Shown in pieces: positions 1 to 8,073 of a DNA stretch of 64,000 nucleotides. This DNA comes from Arthrobacter_H rhombi (lineage in GTDB: Bacteria; Actinomycetota; Actinomycetes; Actinomycetales; Micrococcaceae), in contig NZ_BAAAIV010000012.1 of the NCBI RefSeq assembly GCF_039526245.1, positions 124,001 through 188,000 on the forward strand. The letters are read 5' to 3'. Under the pieces are notes generated by a model that ran no database searches, was not told the DNA's origin, and worked only from the letters and a program-made list of their open reading frames with translations. Both the position numbers and the translations under genes were made by a program. The first letter of the stretch is position 1. Every line of letters begins with the position of its first letter.

Positions 1-1
1 C

Positions 2-655
2 GATGTGCGCTCCCAGCTCGCCGCAGCCGGCACCCCGGATGCGCCGGTGCGGATCGTGTTCGTCACCCACTCCATCCCGACCTCCGACGCGGAGGCCGCA
101 GGGCCCCGCGATGTGGCAGCGTCGCTGGACACCGACGTGTACTCGGCCCAGCACCTGGCGGTCGGCCGGGCCATCCTCGCCCAGGTGCCCGAGGCCGCCG
201 GCCTGCAGCACTCGCTGGTCTTCCAGTCCCGTTCCGGCGCCCCGCACGTGCCGTGGCTGGAACCGGACATCAACGACGCCCTGGCCGAATACCACCAGCA
301 GGGCACCGGCGGCGTCGTCGTGGTCCCCATCGGTTTCGTCTCCGACCACATGGAGGTCCTCTGGGACCTGGACACCGAGGCGAAGGACACCTGCGCCGAG
401 CTCGGCCTGGCGTTCAATCGTGTCCCCACTCCCGGCACCCACGCGAAGTTCGTGAGCGGCATCGTGGACCTGGTCTCCGAGCGCATCGCCGGTCCCGACG
501 GGAAGCCCCTGCTGGCCGGCCGCGCCTCCGAGGTGGACCTGGGCCCGTGGTTTGATGTCTGCCGCCCGAACTGCTGCGCCAAGGTGATGCGCGACGGCAC
601 GGTGAAACCCACCATCGCGGCGGTCGACTCCGAGGTCGGGGTCCCTGCACCATGA
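2..655 (+). CDS. hemH: Ferrochelatase (coproporphyrin type), C-terminal part, 5' truncated
   Basis: The open frame runs in from the left edge, so the true start lies outside the window; 217 codons remain. Ferrochelatase hallmarks are visible: FVTHSIP, SRSGAPHVPWLEPDI and GFVSDHMEVLWDLDTEA, which carries the iron/porphyrin-side acidic residues. The C-terminus has VCRPNCCAK and there is a further Cys in KDTCAEL; actinobacterial ferrochelatases are known to carry a [2Fe-2S] cluster on cysteines in this region, so a cluster is inferred. In actinobacteria this enzyme inserts iron into coproporphyrin III. Its stop overlaps the hemC start (ATGA at 652-655), implying translational coupling within the heme operon. 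Confidence 0.93.
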   Translation, partial: DVRSQLAAAGTPDAPVRIVFVTHSIPTSDAEAAGPRDVAASLDTDVYSAQHLAVGRAILAQVPEAAGLQHSLVFQSRSGAPHVPWLEPDINDALAEYHQQGTGGVVVVPIGFVSDHMEVLWDLDTEAKDTCAELGLAFNRVPTPGTHAKFVSGIVDLVSERIAGPDGKPLLAGRASEVDLGPWFDVCRPNCCAKVMRDGTVKPTIAAVDSEVGVPAP

Positions 656-1650
656 GCACCCTGGATAAAGGCACGACGACGGCTGCCGGCTTCCGGGTGG
701 GCACGCGCGGTTCCGCGCTGGCCATGACCCAGACGACGACCGTGGCCGACGCGCTGGCGGCCACCAGCGGCGCCGGCTACGAGCTGGTCCGGGTCAAGAC
801 CGAAGGGGATGTGACCAGCGGGCCGCTCTCCCAGCTCGGCGGCACCGGCGTCTTCGCCGCCGCCCTGCGCCTGTCGCTGCTCGACGCCGGCTGCGACGTC
901 GCCGTCCACTCGCTCAAGGACCTGCCCACGACCCAGCCCGAGGGCCTGGTCATCGCGGCCACCCCCGCACGCGTCGACGTCCGTGACGCACTGTGCGCGC
1001 GCGACGGGCTGCGGCTGGACGAGCTGCCGGACGGCTCGAAGGTCGGCACCGGGTCCCCGCGTCGCGGCGCCCAGTTGAAGGCCGCCCGGCCCGACCTGCA
1101 GATCGTGGACATCCGCGGCAACGTCGGCACCCGGCTGGGCCGGGTCGCCGGTTCGGCACGCCCTGAAGACGACGGCGGCGTGGGCCGTGGCGTCCACGGC
1201 GACCTCGACGCCGTCGTGCTGGCAGCTGCGGGGCTCGAACGCCTCGGACTCGCCGGGCACATCACCGAATACCTGGACCCGGAGATCATGCTGCCCGCCC
1301 CCGGGCAGGGATCCCTGGCCGTTGAGGTACGCACCGGCGGAACCGGCAACGCCGCGGTGGACGAGGCCCTGCAGGTGCTCGACGACGTGCCCACCCGGCT
1401 GGCCATCACCGCCGAACGCGCGTTGCTCGGCCGCCTCGAGGCAGGCTGCGCCGCACCCATCGGCGCGCTGGCCCGGGAGATCGACGGTTCACTGGTGCTG
1501 ACCAGCGTTGTCTGCGCCCCGGACGGAAGCAGCACGTTGCGCCGCAGCGCCACGGCTCGGACCCCCGGCACCGACGGAGCGCGCGAACTCGGCGTCCGGT
1601 TGGCCGAGGAACTGCTCGACGCCGGTGCCGCGGAGCTGGCAGGACTCTAG
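652..1650 (+). CDS. hemC: Hydroxymethylbilane synthase (porphobilinogen deaminase)
   Basis: This 332-residue cytosolic enzyme joins four porphobilinogen units into hydroxymethylbilane. Family motifs are clear: VGTRGSALAMTQ near the N-terminus, VHSLKDLPT at about 85-93, GTGSPRR at about 132-138, DIRGNVGTRLGR at 153-164 and LEAGCAAPIGA, whose Cys266 is the expected anchor of the dipyrromethane cofactor. There is a short acidic/Gly insertion (about 166-182) before the conserved DLDAVVLAAAGL. The start overlaps the hemH stop; hemD begins directly after its stop codon. Confidence 0.97.
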   Translation: MSTLDKGTTTAAGFRVGTRGSALAMTQTTTVADALAATSGAGYELVRVKTEGDVTSGPLSQLGGTGVFAAALRLSLLDAGCDVAVHSLKDLPTTQPEGLVIAATPARVDVRDALCARDGLRLDELPDGSKVGTGSPRRGAQLKAARPDLQIVDIRGNVGTRLGRVAGSARPEDDGGVGRGVHGDLDAVVLAAAGLERLGLAGHITEYLDPEIMLPAPGQGSLAVEVRTGGTGNAAVDEALQVLDDVPTRLAITAERALLGRLEAGCAAPIGALAREIDGSLVLTSVVCAPDGSSTLRRSATARTPGTDGARELGVRLAEELLDAGAAELAGL

Positions 1651-2529
1651 GTGCCCCAAAGCCCACCGCTGGCCGGACGGACCGCGCTGCTGCTGCGCAG
1701 CGCGGACCGGGCCGCGCCCACCATTGCCGAGCTCGCCCACCGGGGAGCGGCGACCGTGCTTTGCCCGGTGATCGACTTCGAGCTCCCCGAGGACACCAGC
1801 GCGCTCGACGACGGGGTGCAACGCCTGGCCGACGGCGGATTCGAATGGCTGGTCATCACCTCGCGCACCACCCTGCTGGCCCTGGCCCGGCGGGCCGCGG
1901 CCCGGGGGCTGATGAGCGCCGGAGATACCTCCCTGCCGGTAGCCCCAGGCACCCGTGTCGCCGTCGTGGGGGAAGCCACCGCGGCAGCATGCCGGGCAGC
2001 GGGACTCCGGGTCGACGTCGTCCCCGCCCACGACCATTCGGCCCGCGGCATGCTGGCCGAATGGCCCACCGCGCTCCGCCCCACCCCGGGGAGTGTGGTG
2101 TTCATGCCCCAAGCGGACATCGCCTCACCGACCCTGGCCGAAGGGCTGGGGGCGTGGGGGATCGATCCCGTGATCGCCACCGCGTATCGCACCGTCGATG
2201 CCCCGGCAGCACCGGGCCGGGCCCTGGCGGACCCGGCGGCCGGCACCCCCGGCCCCGATCTGCTGCCCGCGGACCTGGCCGCCGCCCACGGCGCGCCGCC
2301 GGGAATCGACGTCGTGTTGTTCACCTCCCCGAGCATCGTGCGCCGCTACCTGGCCCTGGCCGGGTCGCCACCACCTGACCTGATGGCGGTGGCCATCGGG
2401 GACCCGACCGCCACCGAACTCCGCTCCAACGGATGGGAACCGGCGGGCATCGCCGCCGTGCCCTCCCCGGCAGGCCTCGCCGACGCCTGGCAACGGGCCC
2501 TGCACCCAGCCCCGCCCGGCGTCGGCTGA
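1651..2529 (+). CDS. hemD: Uroporphyrinogen-III synthase
   Basis: This 292-residue protein is the predicted cyclase converting hydroxymethylbilane to uroporphyrinogen III. The family diverges strongly in sequence, but the two-lobe pattern is visible: TALLLRSADRAAP at the start, FEWLVITSRTTL at about 63-74, a hinge with RVAVVGEATAAACRAAGLRVDVVP, and FTSPSIVRRYLAL plus VAIGDPTATELRSNGW in the second lobe. The start is GTG placed immediately after the hemC TAG with zero spacing, so translation probably depends on ribosomes arriving from hemC. Position between hemC and hemB supports the call. Confidence 0.9.
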   Translation: MPQSPPLAGRTALLLRSADRAAPTIAELAHRGAATVLCPVIDFELPEDTSALDDGVQRLADGGFEWLVITSRTTLLALARRAAARGLMSAGDTSLPVAPGTRVAVVGEATAAACRAAGLRVDVVPAHDHSARGMLAEWPTALRPTPGSVVFMPQADIASPTLAEGLGAWGIDPVIATAYRTVDAPAAPGRALADPAAGTPGPDLLPADLAAAHGAPPGIDVVLFTSPSIVRRYLALAGSPPPDLMAVAIGDPTATELRSNGWEPAGIAAVPSPAGLADAWQRALHPAPPGVG

Positions 2530-2593
2530 CCGCCCCCTCCCCCACCGAAACCATCCCCCGATTGCCCCCTGCGGCAGAAAGTCGAAGGCCACC

Positions 2594-3577
2594 ATGTCTT
2601 TCCCCACCCACCGGCCCCGCCGGTTGCGCACCACCGCGGCCATGCGACGCCTGGTCGCCGAAATCGATCTGGCCCCCCGCCACCTGATCCTGCCCGCGTT
2701 CATCCGCGAGGGCCTCACCGAGCCCCGGCCCATCGAGTCCATGCCCGGCGTCGTGCAGCACACCACCGATTCGCTCAAGCGTGCAGCGGCCGAGGCCGTC
2801 GAACTGGGGCTGGGCGGCCTGATGCTCTTCGGCATCCCCGCCCACCGGGACGCGACCGGCAGCGCCGGACTGGACCCGCAGGGCGTGCTCAACCAGGCGA
2901 TCGCCGACGTGCGCGCCGAGGTCGGGGACGAGCTCGTCATCATGTCGGACCTCTGCCTCGATGAGTTCACCGACCACGGCCACTGCGGCGTCCTGGACGC
3001 CGATGGACGGGTCGACAACGACGCCACCCTGGAGATCTACGCGAAGATGGGCGTCGCCCAGGCGCGTGCCGGGTCCCACATGGTCGCCCCCTCGGGCATG
3101 ATGGACGGCCAGATCGCCGTCATCCGCCAGGCCCTGGACGCCGCAGGATTCGAGGACATCCCCGTGCTGGCCTACGCCGCCAAATACGCCTCGGCGTTCT
3201 ACGGCCCCTTCCGTGAAGCCGTCGACTCGCAGCTTTCCGGCGACCGCCGCACCTACCAGATGGACGCCGCCAACCGCCGCGAGGCCATCCACGAGGTCGA
3301 ACTCGACCTGGAGGAGGGGGCAGATCTGATCATGGTCAAGCCGGCCATGAGCTACCTGGACATCCTGGCCGACGTGGCCGCCATGTCACCGGTGCCCGTA
3401 TCCGCCTACCAGATCTCCGGTGAATACGCGATGATCGAGGCCGCGGCAGGAAACGGCTGGATCGACCGCCGCGCCGCCATCACCGAATCGGTGCTCTCCA
3501 TCCGCCGCGCCGGCGCCGACACCGTCTTGACCTATTGGGCCGCCGAACTTGCCGGCTGGCTGAAGGAAGGAAAGTAA
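2594..3577 (+). CDS. hemB: Porphobilinogen synthase (delta-aminolevulinate dehydratase)
   Basis: This 327-residue enzyme condenses two 5-aminolevulinate molecules to porphobilinogen. Visible are RLRTTAAMRRLVAE at the N-terminus, the catalytic-site stretches YAAKYASAFYGPFREA (Schiff-base Lys region) and LIMVKPAMSYLDI (second active-site Lys), and VSAYQISGEYAMI. The metal site reads SDLCLDEFTDHGHCG: two cysteines are kept but the middle position of the zinc-type C-x-C-x7-C signature is Asp, an intermediate between zinc- and magnesium-type enzymes. The gene starts at ATG 64 nt after hemD, with GAAGG upstream, and is followed two bases later by hemL. Confidence 0.96.
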   Translation: MSFPTHRPRRLRTTAAMRRLVAEIDLAPRHLILPAFIREGLTEPRPIESMPGVVQHTTDSLKRAAAEAVELGLGGLMLFGIPAHRDATGSAGLDPQGVLNQAIADVRAEVGDELVIMSDLCLDEFTDHGHCGVLDADGRVDNDATLEIYAKMGVAQARAGSHMVAPSGMMDGQIAVIRQALDAAGFEDIPVLAYAAKYASAFYGPFREAVDSQLSGDRRTYQMDAANRREAIHEVELDLEEGADLIMVKPAMSYLDILADVAAMSPVPVSAYQISGEYAMIEAAAGNGWIDRRAAITESVLSIRRAGADTVLTYWAAELAGWLKEGK

Positions 3578-3579
3578 CC

Positions 3580-4893
3580 ATGACCACCTCGCAGGAACTC
3601 TTCGACACCGCCCGCGGCCTGATGCCCGGGGGAGTGAACTCCCCGGTGCGCGCCTTCGGTTCCGTCGGCGGCGTCCCGCCCTTCATCGTGGGAGCCGAGG
3701 GAGCGCACCTCACCGACGCCGACGGCAACGACTATGTCGACCTCGTCTGCTCCTGGGGCCCGGCACTGCTCGGCCACAAGCATCCCGCCGTCCAGGAAGC
3801 CGTCCACGCCGCCGTGGACCGGGGGCTGTCCTTCGGCGCCTCCACCCCCGACGAAGCCGGCCTGGCCCAGCTGGTGGCCGGCCGGGTGCCTGCCGTTGAG
3901 CGCATCCGCATGGTCTCCACCGGGACCGAAGCCACCATGACCGCCGTCCGGCTGGCCCGCGGCTTCACCGGCCGGGACCTGATCGTGAAGTTCGCCGGCT
4001 GCTACCACGGTCACCTCGACGGGCTCCTGGCCGCCGCCGGCTCCGGTCTGGCCACCCTGGCCCTGCCCGGCTCCGCAGGAGTCACCGCTGCCACCGCCGC
4101 CGAGACGCTCGTCCTGCCCTACAACGACGTTGCCGCCGTCGAGGCAGCCTTCGCCGAACACGGTTCCCGCATCGCAGCGGTCATCACCGAGGCAGCCCCG
4201 GCGAACATGGGAGTGGTCACCCCGGCCGACGGTTTCAATGCCGCCTTGTCCCGGATCACCTCCGCGCACGGCTCGCTGCTGATCCTCGACGAGGTACTCA
4301 CCGGCTTCCGCACCGGCCCCGCAGGATACTGGGGACTGACCGGCGCGAACGAAGGCTGGACTCCGGATCTGTTCACCTTCGGGAAGGTCATCGGCGGTGG
4401 GTTGCCCACCGCTGCCCTGGGTGGACGCGCCGAGGTGATGGACTACCTGGCCCCCCTCGGCCCCGTGTACCAGGCGGGAACCCTTTCCGGGAACCCCGTG
4501 GCCATGGCCGCCGGCATCGCCACGCTCACCCACGCCACGGCCGAGGTCTACAGCCACATCGATGCCCGCAGCACCGAACTGCAGGCCGCGGTGACCCGGG
4601 CCTTCGACGCCGCCGGGGTGGACCACTCCATCCAGACGGCGGGGAACCTCTTCTCCGTGGCCTTCGGAACCTCGGCCACCGGGGTCCATGACTACGCCCA
4701 GGCGCAGGGCCAGGAGGCCTTCCGCTACGCACCGTTCTTCCACTCCATGCTCGATTCCGGTGTCTACCTGCCGCCCAGCGTGTTCGAGGCGTGGTTCCTC
4801 TCCGCAGCCCATGATGACGCCGCCATGGAGCGCATCATCGGGGCCCTGCCCGCCGCGGCCCAGGCCGCGGCCGCAGCGCAGCCCCAGGCCTAG
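3580..4893 (+). CDS. hemL: Glutamate-1-semialdehyde 2,1-aminomutase
   Basis: This 437-residue PLP enzyme makes 5-aminolevulinate from glutamate-1-semialdehyde, so the organism uses the C5 pathway. Key features are GLMPGGVNSPVRAFGSVGG near the N-terminus, the substrate-site GCYHGHLDG, ILDEVLTGFRTG, and FTFGKVIGGGLP with the PLP-binding Lys269. The ATG at 3580 is chosen over an upstream in-frame start at 3535 because AAGGAAGGAAAG lies immediately before it and the upstream option would overlap hemB. It is the last gene of the heme operon here and ends before a strong terminator. Confidence 0.97.
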   Translation: MTTSQELFDTARGLMPGGVNSPVRAFGSVGGVPPFIVGAEGAHLTDADGNDYVDLVCSWGPALLGHKHPAVQEAVHAAVDRGLSFGASTPDEAGLAQLVAGRVPAVERIRMVSTGTEATMTAVRLARGFTGRDLIVKFAGCYHGHLDGLLAAAGSGLATLALPGSAGVTAATAAETLVLPYNDVAAVEAAFAEHGSRIAAVITEAAPANMGVVTPADGFNAALSRITSAHGSLLILDEVLTGFRTGPAGYWGLTGANEGWTPDLFTFGKVIGGGLPTAALGGRAEVMDYLAPLGPVYQAGTLSGNPVAMAAGIATLTHATAEVYSHIDARSTELQAAVTRAFDAAGVDHSIQTAGNLFSVAFGTSATGVHDYAQAQGQEAFRYAPFFHSMLDSGVYLPPSVFEAWFLSAAHDDAAMERIIGALPAAAQAAAAAQPQA

Positions 4894-4924
4894 AGGCCCC
4901 ACCCCGGGAGCCCCCGGGGACAAG

Positions 4925-4961
4925 AAAGCGGTGCTTCCCCAGCAGGGGAAGCACCGCTTTT
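4925..4961. terminator. Bidirectional intrinsic terminator between hemL and metI
   Basis: A perfect 16-bp inverted repeat (4925-4940 and 4945-4960) with a 4-nt AGCA loop. It is flanked by A's on the left and T's on the right, so it can form a Rho-independent terminator in either direction. It lies between convergent hemL and metI. Confidence 0.9.
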
Positions 4962-4973
4962 ATGGGTGGTCGA

Positions 4974-5633
4974 CTAGCGGTGCATCATGCGCTTGGCCAG
5001 GAAGTTGCCCAGCAACTGGGCCAGCTGGACGATGACCACGATGACCGCGACCGCCAGCAGGGTGACCGCGTAGTTGAACTGCTGGTAGCCGTAGGTGATG
5101 GCCAGGTCACCCAGGCCGCCACCGCCGATGTATCCGGCGACGGCGGACATGTCCACGACACCGATGAAGATGAACGTGTAGCCCAACACCAGCGGGGCCA
5201 GGGATTCACGGAGTACGACGTCGAAGAGTACCCGGGTGCGGCTCGAGCCCATGGCGCGGGCCGCCTCGACCACTCCGGGGTCCACGCCGACGAGGTTCTG
5301 CTCGACAATGCGACCGAGTACTACGGCAGTCATGAGCGTCATCGGGAAGATGGCCGCCTCGGTGCCGATCGAGGTTCCGATGACCGACAAGGTCCACGGC
5401 CCCACCAGCGAGATGAAGATGATGAACGGGATCGGCCGCACGATGTTGATCAGGAAGTTCAACACATTGAACAGCACCGTGTTCTGCAGGATGTTCCCCG
5501 GACGGGTGGCATAGAGCAGGATGCCGATCAGCAAGCCGAGGATCCCGCCGATGATCATCGTGACGATGACCATGAACAGGGTCTGCTGGATGGAGGTGGC
5601 CAGCTGTGGGCCCATGGTGGTCCAGTCGATCAT
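4974..5633 (-). CDS. metI: Methionine ABC transporter permease MetI
   Basis: This 219-residue integral membrane permease belongs to the MetI branch of the BPD_transp_1 family. Five hydrophobic spans are visible, with GPQLATSIQQTLFMVIVTMIIGG at the N-terminus and the family segment VGVDPGVVEAARAMGSSRTRVLFDVVLRESLAPLVLG, the EAA-loop that docks on the ATPase. The ATG at 5633 overlaps the metN stop (ATGA), and lies inside a longer frame whose extra N-terminal Arg-rich residues are not family-like. It acts with MetN and the MetQ lipoprotein to import methionine. Confidence 0.95.
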   Translation of the reverse strand: MIDWTTMGPQLATSIQQTLFMVIVTMIIGGILGLLIGILLYATRPGNILQNTVLFNVLNFLINIVRPIPFIIFISLVGPWTLSVIGTSIGTEAAIFPMTLMTAVVLGRIVEQNLVGVDPGVVEAARAMGSSRTRVLFDVVLRESLAPLVLGYTFIFIGVVDMSAVAGYIGGGGLGDLAITYGYQQFNYAVTLLAVAVIVVIVQLAQLLGNFLAKRMMHR

Positions 5634-6724
5634 CGCCGTGCTCCTTCGTCGTCGGTGCCGGCAACGACCGCGGCGGGCCACTGCTGGACTGTGGTGATCT
5701 TCGACAGGCCCTCGACGACGGCGTCGACGTCCTCATCGGGCCCGTCCAGGACATAGGTCAGTGATCCGAAGGGCCGTTGCGCGATCTCGGTGACGGAGCC
5801 GTAGACGACCGAATCGTGGACGGAGGGCCGGGAGGCCAGCAGGGAGGAGATCTCCCGCTGGTTGGCCCCGGGCCCGGAACCTGCGGCCTCGGAGATGGTG
5901 ATGCTCACCAGACGGCCGGGGTGCAGCTGCTGCAACCGGGCCACCGTGTCAGCGGATGGCTTGTCGGCGATGGTGCTGCTGATGAACTTCTGCGTCGCCG
6001 GGTTCTTCGGGAAGGCGAACACGTCGTAGACCGGCCCGTGCTCCAGCAGAGACCCCAGTTCCATGACCGCCACGTGGTCGCAGATCGAGCGCACGACGTG
6101 CATTTCATGGGTGATCACCACGATGGTGGTGCCGAATTCTGCATTGACCCGCTTCAGCAGGGCCAGAACCTCGGTGGTCGTCTCGGGATCGAGCGCGCTG
6201 GTGGCCTCATCGGCGAGCAGGATCTCCGGGTTGGTTGCCAGGGCACGGGCGATGCCCACACGCTGCTTCTGCCCGCCGGAGAGCTGGCTGGGGAACTGGC
6301 GTGCCTTGTCGGAGATCCCGACGAACTCGAGCAGTTCGGCGACGCGGTCGGCGCGCTGGGCCTTCGGCCAGCCGGCGACGATGAGCGGGTACTCGACGTT
6401 CTTGGCCACTGTGCGGGAGTTGAACAGGTTGAACTGCTGGAAGATCATCCCGATGCCGCCGCGCAGGCCACGCAGCTGCTTCTCGCCCATGCCGGTGAGC
6501 TCGTTGCCGTTGACCGTGAGACTGCCGCCGGTCGGCAGTTCGAGCGCGTTGATCAGGCGGACCAGGGTGGATTTACCGGCTCCGGAGTAGCCGATGACAC
6601 CGGTGATGGAGCCCTTCTGGACGTCGAAGGTGACGTCGCGGAGCGCGTGGACGGGCTTGCCCTTGGAGGCGCCGCGGCCGGGGTAGGCCTTGGAAACGTC
6701 ACGGAAGCTGACGATGGAAGTCAC
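5630..6724 (-). CDS. metN: Methionine ABC transporter ATP-binding protein MetN
   Basis: This 364-residue ATPase drives methionine uptake. Walker A GYSGAGKST is near residue 43, the Q-loop is GMIFQQFNLF, the ABC signature is LSGGQKQRVGIARAL, Walker B is ILLADEATSALD, and the H-loop is VVITHEM. The C-terminal about 95 residues form a NIL/ACT-type domain (VSITISEAAGSG to SLTYVLDGPDED), which in MetN binds methionine and causes trans-inhibition when the cell is replete. Overlap with metI shows coupled translation; a hairpin separates it from metQ upstream. Confidence 0.97.
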   Translation of the reverse strand: MTSIVSFRDVSKAYPGRGASKGKPVHALRDVTFDVQKGSITGVIGYSGAGKSTLVRLINALELPTGGSLTVNGNELTGMGEKQLRGLRGGIGMIFQQFNLFNSRTVAKNVEYPLIVAGWPKAQRADRVAELLEFVGISDKARQFPSQLSGGQKQRVGIARALATNPEILLADEATSALDPETTTEVLALLKRVNAEFGTTIVVITHEMHVVRSICDHVAVMELGSLLEHGPVYDVFAFPKNPATQKFISSTIADKPSADTVARLQQLHPGRLVSITISEAAGSGPGANQREISSLLASRPSVHDSVVYGSVTEIAQRPFGSLTYVLDGPDEDVDAVVEGLSKITTVQQWPAAVVAGTDDEGARR

Positions 6725-6765
6725 CGCAGGTCCTTTCTCGCAATGGATGGTTCGGGGCCCACGAA

Positions 6766-6816
6766 ACCCGCTGCGGCCCCTGCACCCGGAGTGGGGGTGC
6801 TGGAGCCGCAGCGGGT
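6766..6816 (-). terminator. Long intercistronic hairpin between metQ and metN
   Basis: Arms ACCCGCTGCGGC (6766-6777) and GCCGCAGCGGGT (6805-6816) are perfect 12-bp complements, with an inner GCACCC/GGGTGC stem (6782-6787 and 6795-6800). No poly-U run follows on the minus strand, so partial termination, processing or 3'-end protection of a metQ message is more likely than full termination. Confidence 0.6.
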
Positions 6817-6839
6817 GTGGCCGGCAGGGTTCCGGAGGA

Positions 6840-7745
6840 CTACTTGGAACCCTTCATGTTGTCCTCGATGACCTTCAGCGCCGACTGGAGATCCTCGGGG
6901 GAGTTCTCCTTGAAGACGCCGCCGTCGCCGAGATCCTTCTTGATCGCCTTGACGACCTCGGGATCGTGGTACAGCTTGGCGATCTTCAGCAGTGTCGGGT
7001 TGGACTTGTCCTCGTCACGGGCGACGAACGCGTTGATGTACGGCTTCGTCGAGTCCGCGGACGGGTCGTCCTGGGCGATGATGTCGTCGTTGCTGAGCTT
7101 GGCAGCGGTGGCGAAGTTGTTGTTCACGATCGCACCGGCCAAGGAATCCAGGTTCTGTGCCGTCATCTTCGCGTCGACGGTGACGACCTTGACCTTGGAA
7201 GCTGCGGTGTCGACGTTGGCGGGGGTCGACGTCGAGTTGGCTCCGCCCTTGACCTTGATCAGACCGGCGGTCTCCAGCACAATCAGCGACCGGGCCAGGT
7301 TGGTCGGGTCATTGGGGATGGCGATCTGCGAACCGGCGGGGATCTCATCGGTGGACTTGTACTTGGTGGAGTACAGCGGCAGCGGGTACACGGCCGTCGC
7401 GCCGATCGGCTGCAGGTTCTTGTTGTTCTTGCTGTTGTACGTCGCCAGGTACTGCAGGTGCTGGAACTCGTTGAGATCCAGCTGCTTCTGGTCCAGGGCC
7501 GGGTTCGGCTGGTTGTAGTCGGAGAAGTTCTTCAGCTCCACGTCCACGCCGGTCTCGTCCTTGACGACCTTCTTGTAGACCTGCCAATACGGCTCGGCGC
7601 CGTCGGAGACGCCGATGGTCACCGACTTGAGGTCGGTGGGCAGCGCCGACGACTTGTCGGAACCGCCGCCGCAGGCGGTCAGGCCCAGGGTGGCGACGGC
7701 GGCAACTGCCGCTACTTTGACAAGGGACAAGCGAATGTTCTTCAT
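6840..7745 (-). CDS. metQ: Methionine-binding lipoprotein MetQ (NlpA family)
   Basis: This 301-residue substrate-binding protein begins with a lipoprotein signal peptide ending in the lipobox LTAC followed by GGG, so it should be lipid-anchored on the outer face of the membrane. The mature part has NlpA/MetQ family features: VTIGVSDGAEPYW, DVELKNFSDYNQPNPAL, DLNEFQHLQYL and AIPNDPTNLARSLIVLE. Being the first gene of the metQ-metN-metI unit and separated from metN by a hairpin, it is probably made in excess over the membrane complex. Confidence 0.95.
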   Translation of the reverse strand: MKNIRLSLVKVAAVAAVATLGLTACGGGSDKSSALPTDLKSVTIGVSDGAEPYWQVYKKVVKDETGVDVELKNFSDYNQPNPALDQKQLDLNEFQHLQYLATYNSKNNKNLQPIGATAVYPLPLYSTKYKSTDEIPAGSQIAIPNDPTNLARSLIVLETAGLIKVKGGANSTSTPANVDTAASKVKVVTVDAKMTAQNLDSLAGAIVNNNFATAAKLSNDDIIAQDDPSADSTKPYINAFVARDEDKSNPTLLKIAKLYHDPEVVKAIKKDLGDGGVFKENSPEDLQSALKVIEDNMKGSK

Positions 7746-8073
7746 GCGAGTGTTCTTTCCGGCTGGAAGTGACCAACGGCCACCACGGACCGCTAAAAAT
7801 CGAATGAATCAATTCCAGCAGGCCAACAAGACATCACAAAATCGAACCCGATGGCCGTTGGCTGATTGTTTGTCGAATGTTGTTCGATGGTGCCCCGGGT
7901 TTTGGTGGTCCGCATGCGGTACGGGCCTGCTGCGCTCTAAGAACGAGGCCATTCAACAGGTGGCAGGGGGCGGCCCGCAATTTCGTGACATGACTCTCTG
8001 CGACGTGACGCGACAGGCACCAGATGGCCGCCCACCGCCGTCGTACACGGTCCGACGGGGGCGGACCCCACGG
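7746..8073. other. Non-coding region upstream of metQ (328 bp)
   Basis: No supportable gene lies here between the minus-strand exonuclease end and the metQ start. It is less GC-rich near metQ and should hold the metQNI promoter and leader. Several TCGAA/TTCGA words recur between 7799 and 7887. I do not see a SAM riboswitch core on the minus strand. Confidence 0.6.
7873..7887. promoter_or_regulatory. Candidate operator palindrome upstream of metQ
   Basis: A perfect inverted repeat TCGAA-TGTTG-TTCGA, about 130 bp upstream of the metQ start. It is short and could occur by chance; related half-sites occur nearer the gene. Assignment as a methionine-responsive operator is only inference from position. 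Confidence 0.25.

Noticed and set aside
3532..4923. 463-codon open frame antisense to hemL
   Set aside because: It is a shadow of hemL in high-GC DNA, with Gly/His-rich composition, no family motifs and no ribosome site. hemL itself is complete.
7746..8000. SAM riboswitch near metQ
   Set aside because: On the plus strand GGTGCCCCGGGT near 7889 looks like part of a SAM-IV element, but it is on the wrong strand for metQ and lacks the upstream paired core. No covariance search could be run.
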